From positions 19,359,638 through 19,423,637 of the forward strand of contig OZ059900.1 in the NCBI GenBank assembly GCA_964057225.1: a stretch of 64,000 nucleotides of DNA, in the 5' to 3' direction. How positions within the stretch are numbered: the stretch's first letter is position 1; every line of letters begins with the position of its first letter. The translations under genes were made by a program, and so were the position numbers. This stretch comes from Auanema rhodensis. Taxonomy: Eukaryota; Nematoda; Chromadorea; Rhabditida; Rhabditidae. This document shows positions 40,480 through 54,944 of this stretch, one piece after another. The notes below the pieces were generated by a model. That model was not told where the DNA came from. It did not search any database and worked only from the letters and a program-made list of their open reading frames with translations.

Positions 40480-43400
40480 TTCCTTAATTTTCTAACCCCT
40501 GTTTTTTGTCGTGAAAGTGGAACTAGACGTTGTAGGAACAATTTTGAGCTAGGTTTCATTGACATTGCATGAGTTTGAACACATGAAATCGTAAGTCAAA
40601 ACCTTGTTTACAGCGAAATTTCCAAAAACTGGTTTTCCAGCATAATAAAATATTTCTCATGGGAAATACTGTGTTTTTGTACTTTTCTAGTGTTCAGCAT
40701 CTAAAATACTTCATTTTAGTATGTAACACGCTGAAATTCGTTGCATTTGACGACTCATATGAACAAAAATCGATTTAATCAATATTAGCCATAAGGGGCG
40801 TGCCCTCAGAATATGCTAATTTCCTAAATTTTCTAACCCCTGTTTTTTTGTCGTGAAAGTGGAACTAGACGTTGTACGAACAATTTTGAGCTAGGTTTCA
40901 TTGACATTGCATGAGTTTGAACACATGAAATCGTAAGTCATAACCTTGTTTACAGCGAAATTTCCAAAAACTGGTTTTCCAGCATAATAAAATATTTCTC
41001 ATGGGAAATACTGTGTTTTTGTATTTTTCTAGTGTTCAGCATGTAAAATACTTCATTTTAGTTTGTAACACGCTGAAATTCGTTGCATTTGACGACTTAT
41101 ATGAACAAAAATCGATTTAATCAATATTAGCCATAAGGGGCGTGCCCTCAGAATATGCTAATTTCCTAAATTTTCTAACCCCTGTTTTTTTGTCGTGAAA
41201 GTGGAACTAGACGTTGTACGAACAATTTTGAGCTAGGTTTTATTGACATTGCATGAGTTTGAACACATGAAATCGTAAGTCAAAACCTTGTTTACAGCGA
41301 AAATTCCAAAAACTGGTTTCCAGCATAATAAAATATTTCTCATGGGAAATACTGTGTTTTTGTATTTTTCTAGTGTTCAGCATGTAAAATGCTTCATTTA
41401 AGTATGTAACACGCTGAAATTCGTTGCATTTGACTACTCATATGAACAAAAATCGATTTAATCAATATTAGCCATAAGGGGCGTGCCCTCAGAATATGCT
41501 AATTTCCTTAATTTTCTAACCCCTGTTTTTTTGTCGTGAAAGTGGAACTAGACGTTGTACGAACAATTTTGAGCTAGGTTTCATTGACATTGCATGAGTT
41601 TGAACACATGAAATCGTAAGTCAAAATCTTGTTTACAGCGAAATTTCCAAAAACTGGTTTTCCAGCATAATAAAATATTTCTTATGGGAAATACTGTGTT
41701 TTTGTATTTCTCTAGTGTTCAGCATGTAAAATACTTCATTTTAGTATGTAACACGCTGAAATTCGTTGCATTTGACGACTCATATGAACAAAAATCGATT
41801 TAATCAATATTAGCCATAAGGGGCGTGCCCTCAGAATATGCTAATTTCCTTAATTTTCTAACCCCTGTTTTTTTGTCGTGAAAGTGGAACTAGACGTTGT
41901 ACAAACAGTTTTGAGCTAGGTTTCATTGACATTGCATGAGTTTGAACACATGAAATCGTAAGTCAAAACCTTGTTTACAGCGAAATTTCCAAAAACTGGT
42001 TTTCCAGCATAATAAAATATTTCTCATGGGAAAAACTGTGTTTTTGTATTTTTCTAGTGTTCAGCATGTAAAATGCTTCATTTTAGTATGTAACACGCTG
42101 AAATTCGTTGCATTTGACGACTCATATGAACAAAAATCGATTTAATCAATATTAGCCATAAGGGGCGTGCCCTCAGAATATGCTAATTTCCTTAATTTTC
42201 TAACCCCTGTTTTTTGTCGTGAAAGTGGAACTAGACGTTGTACGAACAATTTTGAGCTAGGTTTCATTGACATTGCATGAGTTTGAACTCATGAAATCGT
42301 AAGTCAAAACCTTGTTTACAGCGAAATTTCCAAAAACTGGTTTTCCAGCATAATAAAATATTTCTCATGGGAAATACTGTGTTTTTGTACTTTTCTAGTG
42401 TTCAGCATGTAAAATACTTCATTTTAGTATGTAACACGCTGAAATTCGTTGCATTTGACGACTCATATGAACAAAAATCGATTTAATCAATATTAGCCAT
42501 AAGGGGCGTGCCCTCAGAATATGCTAATTTCCTAAATTTTCTAACCCCTGTTTTTTTGTCGTGAAAGTGGAACTAGACGTTGTACGAACAATTTTGAGCT
42601 AGGTTTCATTGACATTGCATGAGTTTGAACACATGAAATCGTAAGTCATAACCTTGTTTACAGCGAAATTTCCAAAAACTGGTTTTCCAGCATAATAAAA
42701 TATTTCTCATGGGAAATACTGTGTTTTTGTATTTTTCTAGTGTTCAGCATGTAAAATACTTCATTTTAGTTTGTAACACGCTGAAATTCGTTGCATTTGA
42801 CGACTTATATGAACAAAAATCGATTTAATCAATATTAGCCATAAGGGGCGTGCCCTCAGAATATGCTAATTTCCTAAATTTTCTAACCCCTGTTTTTTTG
42901 TCGTGAAAGTGGAACTAGACGTTGTACGAACAATTTTGAGCTAGGTTTTATTGACATTGCATGAGTTTGAACACATGAAATCGTAAGTCAAAACCTTGTT
43001 TACAGCGAAAATTCCAAAAACTGGTTTCCAGCATAATAAAATATTTCTCATGGGAAATACTGTGTTTTTGTATTTTTCTAGTGTTCAGCATGTAAAATGC
43101 TTCATTTAAGTATGTAACACGCTGAAATTCGTTGCATTTGACTACTCATATGAACAAAAATCGATTTAATCAATATTAGCCATAAGGGGCGTGCCCTCAG
43201 AATATGCTAATTTCCTTAATTTTCTAACCCCTGTTTTTTTGTCGTGAAAGTGGAACTAGACGTTGTACGAACAATTTTGAGCTAGGTTTCATTGACATTG
43301 CATGAGTTTGAACACATGAAATCGTAAGTCAAAATCTTGTTTACAGCGAAATTTCCAAAAACTGGTTTTCCAGCATAATAAAATACTTCTTATGGGAAAT

Positions 43401-43894
43401 ACTGTGTTTTTGTATTTCTCTAGTGTTCAGCATGTAAAATGCTTCATTTTAGTATGTAACACGCTGAAATTCGTTGCATTTGACGACTCATATGAACAAA
43501 AATCGATTTAATCAATATTAGCCATAAGGGGCGTGCCCTCAGAATATGCTAATTTCCTTAATTTTCTAACCCCTGTTTTTTGTCGTGAAAGTGGAACTAG
43601 ACGTTGTACGAACAATTTTGAGCTAGGTTTCATTGACATTGCATGAGTTTGAACTCATGAAATCGTAAGTCAAAACCTTGTTTACAGCGAAATTTCCAAA
43701 AACTGGTTTTCCAGCATAATAAAATATTTCTCATGGGAAAAACTGTGTTTTTGTATTTTTCTAGTGTTCAGCATGTAAAATGCTTCATTTTAGTATGTAA
43801 CACGCTGAAATTTGTTGCATTTGACGACTCATATGAACAAAAATCGATTTAATCAATATTAGCCATAAGGGGCGTGCCCTCAGAATATGCTAAT
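40480..43894. repeat. Five-monomer repeat, two copies (1708 and 1707 bp)
   Basis: Monomers 119-123 (40480-42187) and 124-128 (42188-43894). Order: T6/TGTACTTTTC; GTCATAACC with AGTTTGTAAC and GACTTATATG; GGTTTTATTG with short loop and GACTACTC; TCAAAATCTTG with TATTTCTCTAG; GGGAAAAACTG. Rare markers GACTTATATG (41094, 42802) are 1708 bp apart. The last monomer of copy 2 begins like its first (T6, GAACTCATG), a hybrid. GAACTCATG is absent from copy 1. Confidence 0.9.
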
Positions 43895-45945
43895 TTCCTT
43901 AATTTTCTAACCCCTGTTTTTTTGTCGTGAAAGTGGAACTAGACGTTGTAGGAACAATTTTGAGCAAGGTTTCATTGACATTGCATGAGTTTGAACACAT
44001 GAAATCGTAAGTCAAAACCTCGTTTACAGCGAAATTTCCAAAAACTGGTTTTCCAGCATAATAAAATATTTCTCATGGGAAATACTGTGTTTTTGTATTT
44101 TTCTAGTGTTCAGCATGTAAAATGCTTCATTTTAGTATGTAACACGCTAAAATTCGTTGCATTTGACGACTCATATGAACAAAAATCGATTTAATCAATA
44201 TTAGCCATAAGGGGCGTGCCCTCAGAATATGCTAATTTCCTTAATTTTCTAACCCCTGTTTTTTTGTCGTGAAAGTGGAACTAGACGTTGTACGAACAAT
44301 TTTGAGCTAGGTTTCATTGACATTGCATGAGTTTGAACACATGAAATCGTAAGTCAAAACCTTGTTTACAGCGAAATTTCCAAAAACTGGTTTTCCAGCA
44401 TAATAAAATATTTCTCATGGGAAATACTGTGTTTTTGTATTTTTATAGTGTTCAGCATGTAAAATGCTTCATTTTAGTATGTAACACGCTGAAATTCGTT
44501 GCATTTGACGACTCATATGAACAAAAATCGATTTAATCAATATTAGCCATAAGGGGCGTGCCCTCAGAATATGCTAATTTCCTTAATTTTCTAACCCCTG
44601 TTTTTTTGTCGTGAAAGTGGAATTAGACGTTGTAGGAACAATTTTGAGCTAGGTTTCATTGACATTGCATGAGTTTGAACACATGAAATCGTAAGTCAAA
44701 ACCTTGTTTACAGCGAAATTTCCAAAAACTGGTTTTCCAGCATAATAAAATATTTCTCATGGGAAATACTGTGTTTTTGTATTTTTCTAGTGTTCAGCAT
44801 GTAAAATGCTTCATTTTAGTATGTAACACGCTGAAATTCGTTGCATTTGACGACTCATATGAACAAAAATCGATTTAATCAATATTAGCCATAAGGGGCG
44901 TGCCCTCAGAATATGCTAATTTCCTTAATTTTCTAACCCCTGTTTTTTGTCGTGAAAGTGGAACTAGACGTTGTAGGAACAATTTTGAGCTAGGTTTCAT
45001 TGACATTGCATGAGTTTGAACACATGAAATCGTAAGTCAAAACCTTGTTTACAGCGAACTTTCCAAAAACTGGTTTTCCAGCATAATAAAATATTTCTCA
45101 TGGGAAATACTGTGTTTTTGTATTTTTCTAGTGTTCAGCGTGTAAAATGGTTCATTTTAGTATGTAACACGCTGAAATTCGTTGCATTTGACGACTCATA
45201 TGAACAAAAATCGATTTAATCAATATTAGCCATAAGGGGCGTGCCCTCAGAATATGCTAATTTCCTTAATTTTCTAACCCCTGTTTTTTTGACGTGAAAG
45301 TGGAATTAGACGTTGTAGGAACAATTTTGAGCTAGGTTTCATTGACATTGCATGAGTTTGAACACATGAAATCGTAAGTCAAAACCTTGTTTACAGCGAA
45401 ATTTCCAAAAACTGGTTTTCCAGCATAATAAAATATTTCTCATGGGAAATACTGTGTTTTTGTATTTTTATAGTGTTCAGCATGTAAAATGCTTCATTTT
45501 AGTATGTAACACGCTGAAATTCGTTGCATTTGACGACTCATATGAACAAAAATCGATTTAATCAATATTAGCCATAAGGGGCGTGCCCTCAGAATATGCT
45601 AATTTCCTTAATTTTCTAACCCCTGTTTTTTTGTCGTGAAAGTGGAATTAGACGTTGTAGGAACAATTTTGAGCTAGGTTTCATTGACATTGCATGAGTT
45701 TGAACACATGAAATCGTAAGTCAAAACCTTGTTTACAGCGAAATTTCCAAAAACTGGTTTTCCAGCATAATAAAATATTTCTCATGGGAAATACTGTGTT
45801 TTTGTATTTTTCTAGTGTTCAGCATGTAAAATACTTCATTTTAGTATGTAACACGCTGAAATTCGTTGCATTTGACGACTCATATGAACAAAAATCGATT
45901 TAATCAATATTAGCCATAAGGGGCGTGCCCTCAGAATGTGCTAAT
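43895..45945. repeat. Monomers 129-134, GGAATTAG-rich mosaic
   Basis: Six monomers without a clear local HOR. Private changes are frequent: CTCGTTTAC at about 44019, GCTAAAATTCG at about 44147, GCGTGTAAAATGG at about 45139, GACGTGAAAG at about 45291. The monomer at 45604 ends in CAGAATGTGC, a marker that recurs at 50379 and 58918. This is one of the least homogenised stretches. Confidence 0.8.
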
Positions 45946-48681
45946 TTCCTTAATTTTCTAACCCCTGTTTTTTTGTCGTGAAAGTGGAATTAGACGTTGT
46001 AGGAACAATTTTGAGCTAGGTTTCATTGACATTGCATGAGTTTGAACACATGAAATCGTAAGTCAAAACCTTGTTTACAGCGAACTTTCCAAAAACTGGT
46101 TTTCCAGCAAAATAAAATATTTCTCATGGGAAATACTGTGTTTTTGTATTTTTATAGTGTTCAGCATGTAAAATGCTTCATTTTAGTATGTAACACCCTG
46201 AAATTCGTTTCATTTGACGACTCATATGAACAAAAATCGATTTAATCAATATTAGCCATAAGGGGCGTGCCCTCAGAATATGCTAATTTCCTAAATTTTC
46301 TAACCCCTGTTTTTTTGTCGTGAAAGTGGAACTAGACGTTGTACGAACAATTTTGAGCTAGGTTTCATTGACATTGCATGAGTTTGAACACATGAAATCG
46401 TAAGTCAAAACCTTGTTTACAGCGAAATTTCCAAAAACTGGTTTTCCAGCATAATAAAATATTTCTCATGGGTAAAACTGTGTTTTTGTATTTTTCTAGT
46501 GTTCAGCATGTAAAATGCTTCATTTTAGTATGTAACACGCTGAAATTCGTTGCATTTGACGACTCATATGAACCAAAATCGATTTAATCAATATTAGCCA
46601 TAAGGGGCGTGCCCTCAGAATATGCTAATTTCCTAAATTTTCTAACCCCTGTTTTTTTGTCGTGAAAGTGGAACTAGACGTTGTAGGAACAATTTTGAGC
46701 TAGGTTTCATTGACATTGCATGAGTTTGAACACATGAAATCGTAAGTCAAAACCTTGTTTACAGCGAAATTTCCAAAAACTGGTTTTCCAGCATAATAAA
46801 ATATTTCTCATGGGAAATACTGTGTTTTTGTATTTTTCTAGTGTTCAGCATGTGAAATACTTCATTTTAGTATGTAACACGCTGAAATTCGTTGCATTTG
46901 ACGACTCATATGAACAAAAATCGATTTAATCAATATTAGCCATAAGGGGCGTGCCCTCAGAATATGCTAATTTCCTTAATTTTCTAACCCCTGTTTTTTT
47001 GTCGTGAAAGTGGAATTAGACGTTGCAGGAACAATTTTGAGCTAGGTTTCATTGACATTGCATGAGTTTGAACACATGAAATCGTAAGTCAAAACCTTGT
47101 TTACAGCGAAATTTCCAAAAACTGGTTTTCCAGCATAATAAAATATTTCTCATGGGAAATACTGTGTTTTTGTATTTTTATAGTGTTCAGCATGTAAAAT
47201 GCTTCATTTTAGTATGTAACACGCTGAAATTCGTTGCATTTGACGACTCATATGAACAAAAATCGATTTAATCAATATTAGCCATAAGGGGCGTGCCCTC
47301 AGAATATGCTAATTTCCTTAATTTTCTAACCCCTGTTTTTTTGTCGTTAAAGTGGAATTAGACGTTGTAGGAACAATTTTGAGCTAGGTTTCATTGACAT
47401 TGCATGAGTTTGAACACATGAAATCGTAAGTCAAAACCTTGTTTACAGCGAAATTTCCAAAAACTGGTTTTCCAGCAAAATAAAATATTTCTCATGGGAA
47501 ATACTGTGTTTTTGTATTTTTATAGTGTTCAGCATGTAAAATGCTTCATTTTAGTATGTAACACCCTGAAATTCGTTTCATTTGACGACTCATATGAACA
47601 AAAATCGATTTAATCAATATTAGCCATAAGGGGCGTGCCCTCAGAATATGCTAATTTCCTAAATTTTCTAACCCCTGTTTTTTTGTCGTGAAAGTGGAAC
47701 TAGACGTTGTACGAACAATTTTGAGCTAGGTTTCATTGACATTGCATGAGTTTGAACACATGAAATCGTAAGTCAAAACCTTGTTTACAGCGAAATTTCC
47801 AAAAACTGGTTTTCCAGCATAATAAAATATTTCTCATGGGTAAAACTGTGTTTTTGTATTTTTCTAGTGTTCAGCATGTAAAATGCTTCATTTTAGTATG
47901 TAACACGCTGAAATTCGTTGCATTTGACGACTCATATGAACCAAAATCGATTTAATCAATATTAGCCATAAGGGGCGTGCCCTCAGAATATGCTAATTTC
48001 CTAAATTTTCTAACCCCTGTTTTTTTGTCGTGAAAGTGGAACTAGACGTTGTACGAACAATTTTGAGCTAGGTTTCATTGACATTGCATGAGTTTGAACA
48101 CATGAAATCGTAAGTCAAAACCTTGTTTACAGCGAAATTTCCAAAAACTGGTTTTCCAGCATGATAAAATATTTCTCATGGGAAATACTGTGTTTTTGTA
48201 TTTTTCTAGTGTTCAGCATGTGAAATACTTCATTTTAGTATGTAACACGCTGAAATTCGTTGCATTTGACGACTCATATGAACAAAAATCGATTTAATCA
48301 ATATTAGCCATAAGGGGCGTGCCCTCAGAATATGCTAATTTCCTTAATTTTCTAACCCCTGTTTTTTTGTCGTGAAAGTGGAATTAGACGTTGCAGGAAC
48401 AATTTTGAGCTAGGTTTCATTGACATTGCATGAGTTTGAACACATGAAATCGTAAGTCAAAACCTTGTTTACAGCGAAATTTCCAAAAACTGGTTTTCCA
48501 GCATAATAAAATATTTCTCATGGGAAATACTGTGTTTTTGTATTTTTATAGTGTTCAGCATGTAAAATGCTTCATTTTAGTATGTAACACGCTGAAATTC
48601 GTTGCATTTGACGACTCATATGAACAAAAATCGATTTAATCAATATTAGCCATAAGGGGCGTGCCCTCAGAATATGCTAAT
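45946..48681. repeat. Four-monomer repeat, 1368 bp, two copies
   Basis: Monomers 135-138 and 139-142. Order: GCAAAATAAA with AACACCCTG and TTCGTTTCAT; TTCCTAAATT with GGGTAAAACTG and GAACCAAAATCG; TTCCTAAATT with GTGAAATAC; GGAATTAG with GTTGCAGG and ATAG. Copy differences include GAACTTTCC in the first monomer of copy 1 only, AGGAAC versus ACGAAC in the third, GTCGTTAAAG at 47347 and GATAAA at 48163 in copy 2. Confidence 0.9.
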
Positions 48682-49021
48682 TTCCTTAATTTTCTAACCC
48701 CTGTTTTTTGTCGTGAAAGTGGAACTAGACGTTGTAGGAACAATTTTGAGCTAGGTTTCATTGACATTGCATGAGTTTGAACACATGAAATCGTAAGTCA
48801 AAACCTTGTTTACAGCGAAATTTCCAAAAACTGGTTTTCCAGCATAATAAAATATTTCTCATGGGAAATACTGTGTTTTTGTATTTTTCTAGTGTTCAGC
48901 ATGTAAAACACTTCATTTTAGTATGTAACACGCTGAAATTCAATGCATTTGACGAATCATATGAACAAAAATCGATTTAATCAATATAAGCCATAGAGGC
49001 GTGCCCTCAGAATATGCTAAT
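48682..49021. repeat. 340-bp class monomer
   Basis: Class with linked changes AAAACACTTC, TTCAATGC, GACGAATC, ATATAAGCC and a one-base loss giving CATAGAGGCG. With a T6 tract it is 340 bp, the shortest monomer in the window. Others start at 49705 (341 bp, T7), 56199, 57222 and 58245. The TTCGTTG core is lost in this class. Confidence 0.9.
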
Positions 49022-52000
49022 TTCCTTAATTTTCTAACCCCTGTTTTTTGTCGTGAAAGTGGAACTAGACGTTGTAGGAACAATTTTGAGCTAGGTTTCA
49101 TTGACATTGCATGAGTTTGAACACATGAAATCGTAAGTCAAAACCTTGTTTACAGCGAAATTTCCAAAAACTGGTTTTCCAGCATAATAAAATATTTCTC
49201 ATGGGAAATACTGTGTTTTTGTATTTTTATAGTGTTCAGCATGTAAAATGCTTCATTTTAGTATGTAACACGCTGAAATTCGTTGCATTTGACGACTCAT
49301 ATGAACAAAAATCGATTTAATCAATATTAGCCATAAGGGGCGTGCCCTCAGAATATGCTAATTTCCTTAATTTTCTAACCCCTGTTTTTTTGTCGTGAAA
49401 GTGGAATTAGACGTTGTAGGAACAATTTTGAGCTAGGTTTCATTGACATTGCATGAGTTTGAACACATGAAATCGTAAGTCAAAACCTTGTTTACAGCGA
49501 AATTTCCAAAAACTGGTTTTCCAGCATAATAAAATATTTCTCATGGGAAATACTGTGTTTTTGTATTTTTCTAGTGTTCAGCATGTAAAATGCTTCATTT
49601 TAGTATGTAACACGCTGAAATTCGTTGCATTTGACGACTCATATGAACAAAAATCGATTTAATCAATATTAGCCATAAGGGGCGTGCCCTCAGAATATGC
49701 TAATTTCCTTAATTTTCTAACCCCTGTTTTTTTGTCGTGAAAGTGGAATTAGACGTTGTAGGAACAATTTTGAGCTAGGTTTCATTGACATTGCATGAGT
49801 TTGAACACATGAAATCGTAAGTCAAAACCTTGTTTACAGCGAAATTTCCAAAAACTGGTTTTCCAGCATAATAAAATATTTCTCATGGGAAATACTGTGT
49901 TTTTGTATTTTTCTAGTGTTCAGCATGTGAAACACTTCATTTTAGTATGTAACACGCTGAAATTCAATGCATTTGACGAATCATATGAACAAAAATCGAT
50001 TTAATCAATATAAGCCATAGAGGCGTGCCCTCAGAATATGCTAATTTCCTTAATTTTCTAACCCCTGTTTTTTGTCGTGAAAGTGGAACTAGATGTTGTA
50101 GGAACAATTTTGAGCTAGGTTTCATTGACATTGCATGAGTTTGAACACATGAAATCGTAAGTCAAAACCTTGTTTACAGCGAAATTTCCAAAAACTGGTT
50201 TTCCAGCATAATAAAATATTTCTCATGGGAAATACTGTGTTTTTGTATTTTTCTAGTGTTCAGCATGTAAAATACTTCATTTTAGTATGTAACACGCTGA
50301 AATTCGTTGCATTTGACGACTCATATGAACAAAAATCGATTTAATCAATATTAGCCATAAGGGGCGTGCCCTCAGAATGTGCTAATTTCCTTAATTTTCT
50401 AACCCCTGTTTTTTTGTCGTGAAAGTGGAATTAGACGTTGTAAGAACAATTTTGAGCTAGGTTTCATTGACATTGCATGAGTTTGAACACATGAAATCGT
50501 AAGTCAAAACCTTGTTTACAGCGAACTTTCCAAAAACTGGTTTTCCAGCATAATAAAATATTTCTCATGGGAAATACTGTGTTTTTGTATTTTTATAGTG
50601 TTCAGCATGTAAAATGCTTCATTTTAGTATGTAACACCCTGAAATTCGTTTCATTTGACGACTCATATGAACAAAAATCGATTTAATCAATATTAGCCAT
50701 AAGGGGCGTGCCCTCAGAATATGCTAATTTCCTTAATTTTCTAACCCCTGTTTTTTTGTCGTGAAAGTGGAACTAGACGTTGTAGGAACAATTTTGAGCA
50801 AGGTTTCATTGACATTGCATGAGTTTGAACACATGAAATCGTAAGTCAAAACCTTGTTTACAGCGAAATTTCCAAAAACTGGTTTTCCAGCATAATAAAA
50901 TATTTCTCATGGGAAATACTGTGTTTTTGTATTTTTCTAGTGTTCAGCATGTGAAATACTTCATTTTAGTATGTAACACGCTGAAATTCGTTGCATTTGA
51001 CGACTCATATGAACAAAAATCGATTTAATCAATATTAGCCATAAGGGGCGTGCCCTCAGAATATGCTAATTTCCTAAATTTTCTAACCCCTGTTTTTTTG
51101 TCGTGAAAGTGGAACTAGACGTTGTACGAACAATTTTGAGCTAGGTTTCATTGACATTGCATGAGTTTGAACACATGAAATCGTAAGTCAAAACCTTGTT
51201 TACAGCGAAATTTCCAAAAACTGGTTTTCCAGCATAATAAAATATTTCTCATGGGTAAAACTGTGTTTTTGTATTTTTCTAGTGTTCAGCATGTAAAATG
51301 CTTCATTTTAGTATGTAACACGCTGAAATTCGTTGCATTTGACGACTCATATGAACCAAAATCGATTTAATCAATATTAGCCATAAGGGGCGTGCCCTCA
51401 GAATATGCTAATTTCCTAAATTTTCTAACCCCTGTTTTTTTGTCGTGAAAGTGGAACTAGACATTGTACGAACAATTTTGAGCTAGGTTTCATTGACATT
51501 GCATGAGTTTGAACACATGAAATCGTAAGTCAAAACCTTGTTTACAGCGAAATTTCCAAAAACTGGTTTTCCAGCATAATAAAATATTTCTCATGGGAAA
51601 AACTGTGTTTTTGTATTTTTCTAGTGTTCAGCTTGTAAAATGCTTCATTTTAGTATGTAACACGCTGAAATTTGTTGCATTTGACGACTCATATGAACAA
51701 AAATCGATTTAATCAATATTAGCCATAAGGGGCGTGCCCTCAGAATATGCTAATTTCCTTAATTTTCTAACCCCTGTTTTTTTGTCGTGAAAGTGGAACT
51801 AGACGTTGTACGAACAATTTTGAGCTAGGTTTCATTGACATTGCATGAGTTTGAACACATGAAATCGTAAGTCAAAACCTTGTTTACAGCGAAATTTCCA
51901 AAAACTGGTTTTCCAGCATAATAAAATATTTCTCATGGGAAATACTGTGTTTTTGTATTTTTCTAGTGTTCAGCATGTAAAATGCTCCATTTTAGTATGT

Positions 52001-52096
52001 AACACGCTGAAATTCGTTGCATTTGACGACTCATATGAACCAAAATCGATTTAATCAATGTTAGCCATAAGGGGCGTGCCCTCAGAATATGCTAAT
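48682..52096. repeat. Ten-monomer block B, copy 1
   Basis: Monomers 143-152. It matches 57222-60635 in order, with an offset of 8539 bp (25 monomers) over its later part. It opens with a three-monomer unit (340 + 341 + 342 bp) marked by TTCAATGC, GACGAATC, ATATAAGCC and CATAGAGGCG, then the GAATGTGC monomer, GTAAGAAC/AACACCCTG, GTGAAATAC, GGGTAAAACTG, ACATTGTA/GCTTGTAA and ATGCTCC members. Differences between copies include GAGCAAGG at 50808 and AGATGTTG at 50092 in this copy. Confidence 0.87.
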
Positions 52097-54490
52097 TTCC
52101 TAAATTTTCTAACCCCTGTTTTTTTGTCGTGAAAGTGGAACTAGACATTGTACGAACAATTTTGAGCTAGGTTTCATTGACATTGCATGAGTTTGAACAC
52201 ATGAAATCGTAAGTCAAAACCTTGTTTACAGCGAAATTTCCAAAAACTGGTTTTCCAGCATAATAAAATATTTCTCATGGGAAAAACTGTGTTTTTGTAT
52301 TTTTCTAGTGTTCAGCTTGTAAAATGCTTCATTTTAGTATGTAACACGCTGAAATTTGTTGCATTTGACGACTCATATGAACAAAAATCGATTTAATCAA
52401 TATTAGCCATAAGGGGCGTGCCCTCAGAATATGCTAATTTCCTTAATTTTCTAACCCCTGTTTTTTTGTCGTGAAAGTGGAACTAGACGTTGTACGAACA
52501 ATTTTGAGCTAGGTTTCATTGACATTGCATGAGTTTGAACACATGAAATCGTAAGTCAAAACCTTGTTTACAGCGAAATTTCCAAAAACTGGTTTTCCAG
52601 CATAATAAAATATTTCTCATGGGAAATACTGTGTTTTTGTATTTTTCTAGTGTTCAGCATGTAAAATGCTCCATTTTAGTATGTAACACGCTGAAATTCG
52701 TTGCATTTGACGACTCATATGAACAAAAATCGATTTAATCAATATTAGCCATAAGGGGCGTGCCCTCAGAATATGCTAATTTCCTTAATTTTCTAACCCC
52801 TGTTTTTTTGTCGTGAAAGTGGAACTAGACATTGTACGAACAATTTTGAGCAAGGTTTCATTGACATTGCATGAGTTTGAACACATGAAATCGTAAGTCA
52901 AAACCTTGTTTACAGCGAAATTTCCAAAAACTGGTTTTCCAGCATAATAAAATATTTCTCATGGGTAAAACTGTGTTTTTGTATTTTTCTAGTGTTCAGC
53001 ATGTAAAATGCTTCATTTTAGTATGTAAGACGCTGAAATTCGTTGCATTTGACGACTCATATGAACAAAAATCGATTTAATCAATATTAGCCATAAGGGG
53101 CGTGCCCTCAGAATATGCTAATTTCCTAAATTTTCTAACCCCTGTTTTTTTGTCGTGAAAGTGGAACTAGACGTTGTACGAACAATTTTGAGCTAGGTTT
53201 CATTGACATTGCATGAGTTTGAACACATGAAATCGTAAGTCAAAACCTTGTTTACAGCGAAATTTCCAAAAACTGGTTTTCCAGCATAATAAAATATTTC
53301 TCATGGGTAAAACTGTGTTTTTGTATTTTTCTAGTGTTCAGCATGTAAAATGCTTCATTTTAGTATGTAACACGCTGAAATTCGTTGCATTTGACGACTC
53401 ATATGAACCAAAATCGATTTAATCAATATTAGCCATAAGGGGCGTGCCCTCAGAATATGCTAATTTCCTAAATTTTCTAACCCCTGTTTTTTTGTCGTGA
53501 AAGTGGAACTAGACATTGTACGAACAATTTTGAGCTAGGTTTCATTGACATTGCATGAGTTTGAACACATGAAATCGTAAGTCAAAACCTTGTTTACAGC
53601 GAAATTTCCAAAAACTGGTTTTCCAGCATAATAAAATATTTCTCATGGGAAAAACTGTGTTTTTGTATTTTTCTAGTGTTCAGCTTGTAAAATGCTTCAT
53701 TTTAGTATGTAACACGCTGAAATTTGTTGCATTTGACGACTCATATGAACAAAAATCGATTTAATCAATATTAGCCATAAGGGGCGTGCCCTCAGAATAT
53801 GCTAATTTCCTTAATTTTCTAACCCCTGTTTTTTTGTCGTGAAAGTGGAACTAGACGTTGTACGAACAATTTTGAGCTAGGTTTCATTGACATTGCATGA
53901 GTTTGAACACATGAAATCGTAAGTCAAAACCTTGTTTACAGCGAAATTTCCAAAAACTGGTTTTCCAGCATAATAAAATATTTCTCATGGGAAATACTGT
54001 GTTTTTGTATTTTTCTAGTGTTCAGCATGTAAAATGCTCCATTTTAGTATGTAACACGCTGAAATTCGTTGCATTTGACGACTCATATGAACCAAAATCG
54101 ATTTAATCAATATTAGCCATAAGGGGCGTGCCCTCAGAATATGCTAATTTCCTAAATTTTCTAACCCCTGTTTTTTTGTCGTGAAAGTGGAACTAGACAT
54201 TGTACGAACAATTTTGAGCTAGGTTTCATTGACATTGCATGAGTTTGAACACATGAAATCGTAAGTCAAAACCTTGTTTACAGCGAAATTTCCAAAAACT
54301 GGTTTTCCAGCATAATAAAATATTTCTCATGGGAAAAACTGTGTTTTTGTATTTTTCTAGTGTTCAGCTTGTAAAATGCTTCATTTTAGTATGTAACACG
54401 CTGAAATTTGTTGCATTTGACGACTCATATGAACAAAAATCGATTTAATCAATATTAGCCATAAGGGGCGTGCCCTCAGAATATGCTAAT
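51413..54490. repeat. Dimeric repeat (684 bp) region
   Basis: Monomers 151-159. A dimer of ACATTGTA/GGGAAAAACTG/GCTTGTAA/TTTGTTGC and ACGAAC/ATGCTCC monomers occurs at 51413, 52097 and 53465, with a further half at 54149. Between them lie two GGGTAAAACTG monomers (52781 and 53123). Single-copy changes include CAATGTTAG at about 52060 and GTAAGACGCTG at about 53027; the latter also occurs at about 60884 in another class. Confidence 0.86.
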
Positions 54491-54944
54491 TTCCTTAATT
54501 TTCTAACCCCTGTTTTTTTGTCGTGAAAGTGGAATTAGACGTTGTAGGAACAATTTTGAGCTAGGTTTCATTGACATTGCATGAGTTTGAACACATGAAA
54601 TCGTAAGTCAAAACCTTGTTTACAGCGAAATTTCCAAAAACTGGTTTTCCAGCATAATAAAATATTTCTCATGGGAAATACTGTGTTTTTGTATTTTTAT
54701 AGTGTTCAGCATGTAAAATGCTTCATTTTAGTATGTAACACGCTGAAATTCGTTGCATTTGACGACTCATATGAACAAAAATCGATTTAATCAATATTAG
54801 CCATAAGGGGCGTGCCCTCAGAATATGCTAATTTCCTTAATTTTCTAACCCCTGTTTTTTTGTCGTGAAAGTGGAATTAGACGTTGTAGGAACAATTTTG
54901 AGCTAGGTTTCATTGACATTGCATGAGTTTGAACACATGAAATC

